Shown here: positions 7,906 to 16,600 of the stretch, in pieces | Layout: each line of letters starts with the position of its first letter | Numbering within the stretch: position 1 is the stretch's first letter | NCBI RefSeq assembly: GCF_900187965.1 | Contig: NZ_FZNL01000018.1 | Coordinates: 78,327 to 142,326, forward strand | Length of the DNA: 64,000 nucleotides | Reading direction: 5' to 3' | From: Flavobacterium sp. ov086 | GTDB taxonomy: Bacteria; Bacteroidota; Bacteroidia; Flavobacteriales; Flavobacteriaceae | Notes under the pieces: generated by a model | The model's input: only the letters and a program-made list of their open reading frames with translations | The model's database searches: none | Told to the model about the DNA's origin: nothing | Translations under genes and position numbers: made by a program

Positions 7906-9066
7906 CTACTCCTTCTCCCCTATTTTATTCACCATAAAAATCATCAGAATACCTAAAAGCGCCATTACAAAAAATGCCCATTTCATGCTTAAATATTCAG
8001 AGATAAAGCCAACCATTGGCGGAACAAGTAAAAAGCCAAGATAACCAATTGTAGATATAGAGGTTAATGCAGAACCGCTACTTAATTTTGAAGATCTTCC
8101 GGCGATACTAAACACTAACGGAACCACGCAGGAAACTCCAAATCCAATTAAAACGTAACCAAAAATAGTTGGATAAGCATATGGCATTACAAAACAAATA
8201 CCAAATCCTAAAGTGATCAAAATACCACTGTAAAGCAAAATTCGTTTTGTTCCAAATTTCATTACGCCATAATCTCCAAACAAACGTCCTAAAGTTACCG
8301 CAGTTGCAAAAAACACAAATGCTGCACTGGTTAGTTTGGGAGAAGCTTTCAATATATTCTTAAAATAAATACCACTCCAATCGTACATGGTGTTTTCGCA
8401 AGCCATAGAAACGAAACAGATCAAAGCAAACTTTATCAAATTTTTTTCAGGCATCGAAAAGAACTTTTTCTTAACCGGTACAGGCTCATTATGAATACTT
8501 ACAGGATAAAAACAAGCTGTAAGTCCCATTAGAAAAATACTTACTCCTAGCAAATGATAAGTAGGCGTAATATTCTGTGTAACCATTATGTATCCAAAAC
8601 CCGCTCCGGAAAAAACTGCAATACTCCAAACTGCATGAAAACGCGTTATGATTGATTTGGGATATAATTTTTGGACCTCCAGAGATTGTGCATTAATAGA
8701 TAAATTAAAAATATTGCGGGACGCTCCAAACATTAAAAGTATAATAACTAACTGCCATACAAATGCAGCCAAACCAGGTAACGACAAAGCAATATTAAAC
8801 ATGATTGCTCCTAATAACATAATATAACGGCTGCTATATTTATTTAATAACATTCCTGTAAAAGGCATTGTCAACATCAGACCTATTGGAAAGGCAAATA
8901 AAACAGCACCAAATTCAGCTTCAGACAAATGCAATTGCGCTTGGATATGTGGAATTCTGGATACCCAGGAAGAATACCCAAATCCGGAGATGAAAAAAAA
9001 TACAGTATTGGCTAAACGGAATCCCTTTGGCGAATTCTGTATTTTTTTCAAAAAAGGTAAAATCAT
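7906..9066 (-). CDS. MFS transporter (YbjJ-like)
   Basis: A 386-residue integral membrane protein with about 12 hydrophobic segments. The N-terminal half contains FGYSSWVSRIPHIQAQLHLS and FPIGLMLTMPFTGMLLNKYS, typical of the loop 2-3 region of MFS proteins of the YbjJ type. The substrate is unknown. It is divergent from the TonB-dependent receptor gene at 9327, so a link to chelate export or uptake is possible but not shown. A TAATTTTG (-7-like) lies on the minus strand at 9091-9098, 24 nt upstream of the ATG, with no good TTG partner. Confidence 0.85.
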   Translation of the reverse strand: MILPFLKKIQNSPKGFRLANTVFFFISGFGYSSWVSRIPHIQAQLHLSEAEFGAVLFAFPIGLMLTMPFTGMLLNKYSSRYIMLLGAIMFNIALSLPGLAAFVWQLVIILLMFGASRNIFNLSINAQSLEVQKLYPKSIITRFHAVWSIAVFSGAGFGYIMVTQNITPTYHLLGVSIFLMGLTACFYPVSIHNEPVPVKKKFFSMPEKNLIKFALICFVSMACENTMYDWSGIYFKNILKASPKLTSAAFVFFATAVTLGRLFGDYGVMKFGTKRILLYSGILITLGFGICFVMPYAYPTIFGYVLIGFGVSCVVPLVFSIAGRSSKLSSGSALTSISTIGYLGFLLVPPMVGFISEYLSMKWAFFVMALLGILMIFMVNKIGEKE

Positions 9067-9242
9067 GGGGAGAGTTTCGTTTTAAAAGCACAAAATTAAG
9101 GCTTTTGAAGTATAACTTCTACCCTTTTCCTGTTTTTTAATAAAAGTCAGAAATTTAAGCCAATTACTTCTTTTCCTGCAAGTTTTTAAAAAAAGTTCAC
9201 CAAAAGATAACAAAAAGTACACTAAATCAAGTCAAATAATAT

Positions 9243-9272
9243 TTGTTAAGGAAATATTAATTTCTACATTTG
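9243..9272 (+). promoter_or_regulatory. Bacteroidota-type promoter for the receptor gene at 9327
   Basis: TTG at 9243-9245, 19-nt spacer, then TACATTTG at 9265-9272, matching the phylum pattern TTG ... TAnnTTTG. It lies about 55 nt upstream of the ATG. Confidence 0.65.
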
Positions 9273-9326
9273 CACTGTTTTTATTAATTCTAAATAAAAA
9301 TAAATCTTAACCAAATTTAATTTAAA

Positions 9327-11648
9327 ATGAAATATTCTTCTGCGAAAACGTATCGTCTTCTATTTACAATCGGCCTTCTATTCTCTATTTTTTGTTCTTT
9401 TGCGCAACAAAACTTCGGAAAAATAAAAGGAACAATAACAACCTCTGACGGCGATGCAGCTGCTGGTGTAAATGTGATCCTTAAAGCTTCAAAATATGGC
9501 ACTACTACAAATGATGACGGTAGTTTTGAATTGAACAGAGTTCGAGCAAATACATATACTTTACAGATATCTTTAACGGGTTATGATACAACAGAACAAG
9601 AAGTTATCGTAGCCGAAGGTGAAACCACAACTGTAAACTTACAATTGAAGGTTTCAAACAAAGAGTTACACGAAGTTGTTGTAAATGGCAAAAAAAGCAT
9701 CTTATCTAAAAAAACAGATTACGTTGCGAGAATGCCCCTTAAAAATCTGGAAAATCCACAAGTTTATAGTGTGATTCAAAAAGAACTTTTACAAGAACAA
9801 GTTTCCATAGACATTAGAAGCGCAGTTGTAAATGCACCTGGTGTAACTACAAAAATTTATCCTTCGGGAGGACTTGAAATTTCTTTTAGAGGATTTAGTA
9901 CTGGCGTTAATGCCCGAAACGGAATGGAAAACATGACTGGACGCAGCTCTATTTCTATCGATAATGCAGAGCGTATTGAGGTTCTTAAAGGGCCATCAGG
10001 AACTTTGTTTGGATCGTCTGTATCTTCTTTTGGAGGTGTTGTAAACCTTGTTACCAAAAAACCTTTTGAAGGCAAAAAAACAGAAGTATCTTATACCGGA
10101 GGAAGTTTTGGATTGAACCGAATTGCTCTTGATATCAATACTCCATTAACACCGGATAATAAAGTATTGTTTAGATTAAACACTTCTCTAAATACTGAAA
10201 AAAGTTTTTTAGACTATGGTTTTAATAAAACATTCCTGATTGCGCCAAGTCTTATTTATAAAGCAACTGACAAACTAACCTTAAGTATTGACACTGAAAT
10301 CTATAATGTAAACAACACACGCCCTACTTACGGACGTTCCTATGCTCCCGGAATTACAAACCCAACGGATCTAAAAATAGACTACAGAAAAAGTTTGTTT
10401 CATGATGATCTCGATGCTAAAACCTCATCAGCAAAAGTTTTTGTTCAGGCAGAATATCAATTGGCAGATCATTGGAAATCTACGACGCTTTTCTCTTTCA
10501 TAGATGAAAATGTAGATCGTAGTTATCAATATTACACACAATGGAGTTCACCAACAGAAGTACAAAGAAGTGTATCTCGTTTTGGACCAATATTCAATCA
10601 GTTTACAAATATACAAGAAAATATTAATGGTGAATTTTCTACCGGAAGCATCAAACATAAACTATTATTGGGTGTAAATTACCGATTTTCAAAAAGCACC
10701 TTCAATTATGGTGCAACACCAGTTATAGACACTATTGATGTGACAAAACCTTTTGATCCTATTAGAAAAAAACAAGTTGATGCAGCACTATCTCAACTTA
10801 CATGGCCAGTTCCGGACGAACAAATATTTAGTGTTTATGCCTCAGATGTAATCAGTTTTACAGATCGTTTATCAGCAATGTTGAGTCTTCGTTTGGACAA
10901 CTTCGTTCAGAAAAAACTTGTAGATGTCGATGGATATAACCAAACTGCTTTGTCTCCTAAATTAGGTTTGGTTTATGAAGTTGTTAAAGATCAAGTTTCT
11001 TTGTTTGGAAATTATATGAATGGTTTTCAAAATTCAGGTCCAGTAAATCAGCCGGACGGAAGCTTGTTAATCCTGAAACCAGTTTACGCCAACCAATACG
11101 AAGGTGGTGTAAAAGTAGAAGTTTTCAATAAAAAACTAAGTACTACATTAAGTTACTACAACATTACTATTGATAATGCGACAAGAACAACTCCTGATGG
11201 TTTTAGTATTCAGGATGGTAAACAGGTAAGTAAAGGTTTAGATTTTGAATTTATTGCAAATCCAATTGAAGGTTTAAACGCTGTGGTAGGTTATGCTTAT
11301 AATGATAATCGTATCGTAAAATCATCAGATCCTTCTATTGAAGGAAATAAAGCAAGCAGTGCGCCAGAGAATGTAGTTAACTTTTGGCTTTCTTATAAAT
11401 TTCAAAACAAACTAAAAGATTTAGGTGTTGGTTTTGGAGGTAACTATGTAGACAAACAATATAAATTTGAAGACGAAAGTTTCTACGCTCCATCTTATTC
11501 GGTTTATAATGCAACTGTTTTCTACGATCAGCCAACATGGAGAATTGGTGTTAAATTCAACAACATCAACAACAAAAAATATTGGGATTCTTATGGAATG
11601 GCACAAACTCCATCAAATGTCTTGGTAAACTTAACCCTGAAATTTTAA
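9327..11648 (+). CDS. TonB-dependent receptor, siderophore type
   Basis: An outer-membrane gated channel importing chelates by TonB energy. A signal peptide ends near FAQQ (about residue 27). Next is a CarboxypepD_reg-like domain (GKIKGTITTSDGDAAAGVNV..., about 30-118), a plug with RIEVLKGPSGTLFGS near residue 215, and a long beta-barrel ending in VNLTLKF, with terminal Phe as in outer-membrane proteins. It lacks a long N-terminal signalling domain. The first 120 residues are closely similar to those of the receptor at 12927, pointing to tandem duplication around the PepSY gene. A terminator follows at 11664. The ligand cannot be told from sequence. Confidence 0.93.
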   Translation: MKYSSAKTYRLLFTIGLLFSIFCSFAQQNFGKIKGTITTSDGDAAAGVNVILKASKYGTTTNDDGSFELNRVRANTYTLQISLTGYDTTEQEVIVAEGETTTVNLQLKVSNKELHEVVVNGKKSILSKKTDYVARMPLKNLENPQVYSVIQKELLQEQVSIDIRSAVVNAPGVTTKIYPSGGLEISFRGFSTGVNARNGMENMTGRSSISIDNAERIEVLKGPSGTLFGSSVSSFGGVVNLVTKKPFEGKKTEVSYTGGSFGLNRIALDINTPLTPDNKVLFRLNTSLNTEKSFLDYGFNKTFLIAPSLIYKATDKLTLSIDTEIYNVNNTRPTYGRSYAPGITNPTDLKIDYRKSLFHDDLDAKTSSAKVFVQAEYQLADHWKSTTLFSFIDENVDRSYQYYTQWSSPTEVQRSVSRFGPIFNQFTNIQENINGEFSTGSIKHKLLLGVNYRFSKSTFNYGATPVIDTIDVTKPFDPIRKKQVDAALSQLTWPVPDEQIFSVYASDVISFTDRLSAMLSLRLDNFVQKKLVDVDGYNQTALSPKLGLVYEVVKDQVSLFGNYMNGFQNSGPVNQPDGSLLILKPVYANQYEGGVKVEVFNKKLSTTLSYYNITIDNATRTTPDGFSIQDGKQVSKGLDFEFIANPIEGLNAVVGYAYNDNRIVKSSDPSIEGNKASSAPENVVNFWLSYKFQNKLKDLGVGFGGNYVDKQYKFEDESFYAPSYSVYNATVFYDQPTWRIGVKFNNINNKKYWDSYGMAQTPSNVLVNLTLKF

Positions 11649-11663
11649 GCAAAATCTTTATCA

Positions 11664-11692
11664 AAAACACCTCAACTCCAGAGGTGTTTTTT
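11664..11692 (+). terminator. factor-independent terminator after the receptor gene
   Basis: Stem AAAACACCTC/GAGGTGTTTT (10 bp) with a 7-nt loop, and the 3' arm runs into TTTTTT. It separates the receptor gene from the PepSY gene. Confidence 0.8.
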
Positions 11693-11729
11693 AATAAATC
11701 ATCTTTTCCTTTTTATAAATAAACGTTTA

Positions 11730-12878
11730 ATGACCTTTAAAAAAATCATACTTAAAATTCATTTATGGCTCGGTTTAGGCTCGGGTCTAATTATCGTTAT
11801 TCTGGGTATTACAGGCTGTATTTACGTCTTTGATGAAGAATTAAGACCTATAGTGTATCACGATAGCTATTTTGCAAATGAAACTAAAAACGTGCAAAAA
11901 CCGCTATCAGAATTGGTCAAAATAGTGCAGGATTCTATTGGAACTGACAAACCCATAAATTCCATAAATATCCGAAACGAAAAAGATGCAACCATACTAT
12001 TACAAACCAGTAAAACTTTCGAAAACAAAAATGCCATTTGGTATTGGGACACAACAGAATATAGTTATAACATTTACATTAATTCTTTTACAGGAAAAAT
12101 TCAGAAAATAGAAGATGCTACAACGGAATTTTTTGAGGTTATTTTCTCTCTACATTGGAGTTTATTATTGACAAATGACATTGGTCAGCCAATTGTAGGT
12201 ATTGCCGTTATCATATTCATTATCTCATTGATTACCGGACTAATACTTTGGTGGCCAAAAAATAAAGCAGCAGCAAAACAACGTTATTGGTTTCGCTGGA
12301 AAAACACCACACAATGGAAACGTAAAAACTACGACTTGCATAATATTCTGGGATTTTATGTACTGATTTTTGCTTTGATTATTGCCTTAACAGGTTTAGT
12401 TTGGTCATTTGAATGGGTTGATAATGGTGTAAAATGGATTGCCAATGGCGGTCAGACTATCGAAAGAAAACAAGAGGAAATAAAATCAGATATTTCAAAA
12501 AAAGACAATCAAAATCCGTTGGATAAAATCTATGCTGCATTAAAACAGGATTATCCAAATGCCAAAAACTACATTGTTTCAATTCCTTCGGACTCTTTAC
12601 AATCGCAATTTGTATTTATTGAAAATGGAGGAAGTTTTGATAGAGTCTTTCTACAATTTGATCAGTATACCGGCAAAATATTAGAAAAGAAAACCTTCGC
12701 AGATCGCAACAACGGAGACAAACTTCGTTCGTTAAACTACCCCATTCATTCCGGAGGCATATTGGGATTACCCGGAAAAATATTGGCCTTTTTTGCCAGT
12801 TTTATTTGCGCCAGTCTTCCGGTAACGGGATTTTATATTTGGTGGGGACGAAATAATAAAAAGAAAAAAGCTAAATAA
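11730..12878 (+). CDS. PepSY-associated membrane protein
   Basis: 382 residues with four hydrophobic segments: near 10-32 (HLWLGLGSGLIIVILGITGC), about 150-175, about 205-228 and about 345-370. A PepSY-like soluble region lies between the second pair. HxWLG at the N-terminus and IHSGGILGLPGKI near 335 are hallmarks of the PepSY_TM family, often next to siderophore receptors and implicated in reductive release of iron from chelates at the inner membrane. It follows a terminator and precedes the receptor at 12927 by 48 nt, so it is probably co-transcribed with that receptor. Confidence 0.9.
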   Translation: MTFKKIILKIHLWLGLGSGLIIVILGITGCIYVFDEELRPIVYHDSYFANETKNVQKPLSELVKIVQDSIGTDKPINSINIRNEKDATILLQTSKTFENKNAIWYWDTTEYSYNIYINSFTGKIQKIEDATTEFFEVIFSLHWSLLLTNDIGQPIVGIAVIIFIISLITGLILWWPKNKAAAKQRYWFRWKNTTQWKRKNYDLHNILGFYVLIFALIIALTGLVWSFEWVDNGVKWIANGGQTIERKQEEIKSDISKKDNQNPLDKIYAALKQDYPNAKNYIVSIPSDSLQSQFVFIENGGSFDRVFLQFDQYTGKILEKKTFADRNNGDKLRSLNYPIHSGGILGLPGKILAFFASFICASLPVTGFYIWWGRNNKKKKAK

Positions 12879-12926
12879 TAATACTTAAACCAATCATCAC
12901 AAGTAATAACTAAAACCTTTATCAAA

Positions 12927-15356
12927 ATGAACTATTTAAATTCTAAAACAACAAAATTTCTATATGTCATTGGTCTGTCTTTTATTGTAACAGCCACGGC
13001 ATTCGCACAACAAAACTTCGGAAAAATTAAAGGAACCATTACCACTTCAGACAGTGAGCTTGCCGTTGGTGTAAACATCATTCTTAAAAATTCCAAATAC
13101 GGAACAATTACCAATGAAGATGGTGCTTTTGAGTTTAACCGAGTAAAAGCAAACACCTACACTTTGCAGGTTTCTCTAACAGGTTATGAAACTTTAGAAC
13201 AAGAAGTGATCGTTTCTGGCAATGAAACTACAATGCTAAATTTGCAATTGAAGGTTTCAAACAAACAATTAAAAGAAGTAATTATTACCGGAAATCGAGG
13301 AAAAGCCTTCCCGAAACAAAGTACTTATGTTTCTAAAATGCCGTTGAAAAACATCGAAAATCCTCAGGTTTACAATATTGTTTCATCGGAATTAATCAAA
13401 GAACAAGCCATTACAAATTATGAAGATGCTTTGAAAAATGTTCCCGGAATTCAAAAATTATGGGAATCTACCGGTCGTGGCGGTGATGGTGGATCGTATT
13501 ATACTTTGCGCGGTTTTGAAGTTCAGGCAAATATTGTAAACGGATTACCAGGCTTGACAAACGGTAGTTTAGATCCTGCAAACGTAGAACGTATCGAAGT
13601 GATCAAAGGTCCATCTGGAACTTTGTTTGGAAGTAGTTTGGTAAGTTACGGCGGACTTATTAATACGGTTACAAAAAAGCCTTATAGCGGTTTTGGCGGT
13701 GAAATATCGTATTTAACGGGAAGTTTCGGCTTAAACCGAGTAACTGCCGATGTTAACACACCACTTGACGACGCTGATAATGTGGCTTTTAGAATTAATG
13801 CAGCGTATCAAACCGAAAATAGTTTTCAGGATGCAGGATATCGTACTTCTATATTTGTAGCACCTTCCCTTTCGTATAAAGTAAACGACAAACTTTCTTT
13901 CCTGATCAATACAGAGTTTATGCAGGAAGAAAAAACTACGCCATCGATGTTGTTTTTAGGAAGAGATAAACCATTGCAATACGCGAACTTAGACGAATTA
14001 AACTATAACACAAACCTATCTTTTTATAGTAATGATTTACCAATGAAAAATCCAAGATTTAGTTTGCAGGGTCAAATGACTTATAAAATTTCTGATCAAT
14101 GGACTTCGCAAACCGTATTATCAAGAAGTTCTTCTAAATCAAGAGGATATTACTCTTATATCTACGATAATGAAGATGGTAATAAAGATTTTGGCTTATG
14201 GATAACCAAAGAACAATCACAAACTGTTACGACTGATATTCAGCAAAATTTTATTGGCGATTTCAAAATCGGATCAATGCGTAACCGTCTTGTTGTAGGT
14301 TTGGATTATTTTGAAAGAAATGTCATGTATGGAGGTTCCGGTTATGGTAAATTGTACAATGTTACCGCACAAGGCGAAGTGAGACAATTAGATCCTCAGA
14401 ATCCTTATTATCTGACACAGACTTCTGTTGATAAACTTCTTGCCAATGAAGCTGCAGGAAATTTTAATCCGCAAGATGCAACTTATAGCGCTTATGCATC
14501 TGATGTATTGAATATTACGTCAAAATTATTGGCAATGGCAAGTTTAAGAGTTGATTATTTTGATACCGAAGGCGATATTAACAACGACGACGACGATTAT
14601 ACACAAACTTCTTTATCACCAAAATTCGGATTATTGTATCAGCCTATCGAAGACAAATTGGCTGTATTCGCCAATTATATGAATGGTTTTAGAAATGTTG
14701 CTCCGGCATTGAATTATGATCCTGACGGAAATTTACTTGGATCAAAAACTTTTGAACCGGAACATGCCAATCAATTAGAATTTGGAGTAAAAGCAAATCT
14801 TTTTGCTGATAAATTGAATGCTACTGTAAGTTATTATGATATTAATGTTGCCAATTTGGTAACCAGTAATGCTACATATTCCGTGCAAGGTGGCGAAGCG
14901 AGAAGCAAAGGTTTTGAATTTGATTTGAATGCTGCTCCAATAAAAGGATTGAGTATTATTGCCGGGTACAGCTATAATGACAGTAAAATTACAAAAGGAG
15001 ACGTAGGAAATGTTTGGTTGGAACAAGGAAAAAGACCTTTCTGGTCCGGACCAAAAAACTTAGTAAACCTTTGGGCTACTTACAAATTTGACGAAGGTTT
15101 CCTAGAAAATTTCGGTCTTGGTTTTGGAGGGAATTATGCCAGTGAAAATGCTATTTTAGACAGTTCTGTAACCGGAAAATTTGTTTTGCCGGCTTATACC
15201 GTTATCAATGGTTCCGCATTTTATAATTCGAATAAATTTCGCATAGCATTAAACATTAATAATATCGCTAATAAAGATTATTTTAATGGAGGCTGGTCTA
15301 CATTAAATCCACAGAAACCTAGAAATGTAGTAGCGAGTTTTACTTATAAATTCTAA
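12927..15356 (+). CDS. TonB-dependent receptor, siderophore type (paralogue of 9327)
   Basis: Signal peptide ending near FAQQ, then the CarboxypepD_reg-like domain (same GKIKGTITTSD start as the receptor at 9327), a plug with ERIEVIKGPSGTLFGSSLV near residue 222, and a barrel ending in VVASFTYKF. 809 residues. Over the first 120 residues the two receptors match at most positions, but the barrels differ much more, so ligand specificity has probably diverged. It is probably in one transcript with the PepSY gene. A strong hairpin element follows at 15384-15430. Confidence 0.93.
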   Translation: MNYLNSKTTKFLYVIGLSFIVTATAFAQQNFGKIKGTITTSDSELAVGVNIILKNSKYGTITNEDGAFEFNRVKANTYTLQVSLTGYETLEQEVIVSGNETTMLNLQLKVSNKQLKEVIITGNRGKAFPKQSTYVSKMPLKNIENPQVYNIVSSELIKEQAITNYEDALKNVPGIQKLWESTGRGGDGGSYYTLRGFEVQANIVNGLPGLTNGSLDPANVERIEVIKGPSGTLFGSSLVSYGGLINTVTKKPYSGFGGEISYLTGSFGLNRVTADVNTPLDDADNVAFRINAAYQTENSFQDAGYRTSIFVAPSLSYKVNDKLSFLINTEFMQEEKTTPSMLFLGRDKPLQYANLDELNYNTNLSFYSNDLPMKNPRFSLQGQMTYKISDQWTSQTVLSRSSSKSRGYYSYIYDNEDGNKDFGLWITKEQSQTVTTDIQQNFIGDFKIGSMRNRLVVGLDYFERNVMYGGSGYGKLYNVTAQGEVRQLDPQNPYYLTQTSVDKLLANEAAGNFNPQDATYSAYASDVLNITSKLLAMASLRVDYFDTEGDINNDDDDYTQTSLSPKFGLLYQPIEDKLAVFANYMNGFRNVAPALNYDPDGNLLGSKTFEPEHANQLEFGVKANLFADKLNATVSYYDINVANLVTSNATYSVQGGEARSKGFEFDLNAAPIKGLSIIAGYSYNDSKITKGDVGNVWLEQGKRPFWSGPKNLVNLWATYKFDEGFLENFGLGFGGNYASENAILDSSVTGKFVLPAYTVINGSAFYNSNKFRIALNINNIANKDYFNGGWSTLNPQKPRNVVASFTYKF

Positions 15357-15383
15357 GCTAGACAATTGTTTATAACATAAAGA

Positions 15384-15430
15384 TTGTCAGGCTGAGCATC
15401 CCGATCCCGAAGCTTCGGGACGGGAGAAGC
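15384..15430. repeat. GC-rich hairpin repeat element
   Basis: GATTGTCAGGCTGAGC is followed by CCCG-A, the perfect 16-nt palindrome TCCCGAAGCTTCGGGA (15405-15420), CGGG, and GAGAAGCC. The outer CCCG/CGGG also pair, giving a 12-bp hairpin with one bulge. The composition stands out from the AT-rich surroundings, and no T-run follows. It reads as a palindromic intergenic repeat unit, possibly also stabilising the receptor mRNA 3' end. The rest of the gap (15357-15621) is AT-rich; TAAGTTTG at 15575-15582 may be a -7 element for the next gene. Confidence 0.65.
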
Positions 15431-15621
15431 CATTTCAACACTAAAAACCAAAATGGTATTAATTTCAAGCTAATTAATCCCATTTATTTTTTCTTATTCA
15501 ATTAAAAACTAAAACATTACAAATTTAAAACAGTCTTTTTATTGGTTTTATTTTTAATTATTCTAAATAAGACTTAAGTTTGTAACAATAATAATTTTTA
15601 CTAAAATTTAAACTTCATTTT

Positions 15622-16347
15622 ATGAAATCTAAAACTTTAAAATCAATAACATTTTCACTTTTTATGTTAGTTGCCAGTCCTGCCCTATTTGCTCACGCTC
15701 TTTGGATTGAAACTAAAGCAACCGGTACTAAAGGTAAAGCACAGGAAATCTCTGTTTTCTTTGGAGAATTTTCAGATAACGACATTACTGCTTCTGCTAA
15801 ATGGTTCTCTGATTTAAAAGACTTTTCATTAGTAGTAATCAGTCCTTCAAACAAAGAAACGAAACTTTCTGCAACAGCTTTAGAAAATAAATATCAGGCT
15901 TTTTTCACACCAGATGAAGACGGTGTTTATACAGTAGTAATGCACCATACGGTAAAAGATGTTTACGGAACAATGAAATTGGACTATAACTCAAGTGCTA
16001 CCGTTACGGTTGGTAATCCTGCAAAAGGAAACGAAGCATCAGTAAATTCAAATGTTATCAGCTTATTTTCTAAAGATGCTGCAACTGCCAAACAAAAAGC
16101 GGTTATAAATGTAAATGCCTTGTACGAAGCTAAAGCTGCCAAAAAACAAAAAATGAAAGTAATTGCCCCAAACGGTTGGGAAAAAGAATTATGGAGTAAT
16201 GAAAACGGAGAAATTTCGTTTACACCAATCTGGCCAGGAAACTATATGGTAGAATTTGCTTATACCGAAAAAGCTGCCGGAGAACATAATGGTAAAAAAT
16301 ACGATGAAATCTGGAAAATGGCTACTTATTTAATTACAGTCAAATAA
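15622..16347 (+). CDS. DUF4198 domain periplasmic protein
   Basis: Signal peptide with cleavage near LFAHA (residues 22-26); the mature protein begins HALWIETK, with the conserved N-terminal His typical of DUF4198/NikM-like periplasmic proteins. A long beta-rich region follows, and MKVIAPNGWEKELWSNENGE near 175-195 looks like a second Ig-like domain. DUF4198 proteins often accompany nickel, cobalt or other metal transport. The position between siderophore-type receptors suggests a metal-related periplasmic role, but the metal is not known. A terminator lies 23 nt downstream. Confidence 0.85.
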   Translation: MKSKTLKSITFSLFMLVASPALFAHALWIETKATGTKGKAQEISVFFGEFSDNDITASAKWFSDLKDFSLVVISPSNKETKLSATALENKYQAFFTPDEDGVYTVVMHHTVKDVYGTMKLDYNSSATVTVGNPAKGNEASVNSNVISLFSKDAATAKQKAVINVNALYEAKAAKKQKMKVIAPNGWEKELWSNENGEISFTPIWPGNYMVEFAYTEKAAGEHNGKKYDEIWKMATYLITVK

Positions 16348-16369
16348 ATTATTTTCTGCCTTTTTTAAC

Positions 16370-16401
16370 AAACCTTGCTTTTTTACAGCAAGGTTTTTTT
16401 A
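16370..16401 (+). terminator. factor-independent terminator after the DUF4198 gene
   Basis: AAACCTTGCT (16370-16379) pairs with AGCAAGGTTT (16387-16396) and runs into a T-tract. Confidence 0.85.
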
Positions 16402-16535
16402 TTTTTTTACTTTAAAAAGGCACGTTTCAACCATAAAGAAAACTGTCTTACATGTTACTTTTCCTTCAAATTTATTTCACAAATAATTAACATATAAACA
16501 GTTACAATGTTAACCATAATTAATCTAAATAAACT

Positions 16536-16566
16536 TTGCAGGAGAAGATCTACCTATTTATATTTG
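16536..16566 (+). promoter_or_regulatory. Bacteroidota-type promoter for the receptor gene at 16601
   Basis: TTG at 16536-16538, 20-nt spacer, TATATTTG at 16559-16566, about 35 nt upstream of the ATG. A very good match to TTG ... TAnnTTTG. Confidence 0.7.
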
Positions 16567-16600
16567 CAAAAATTATTTTTACTTATTCTTAATAAACAAC

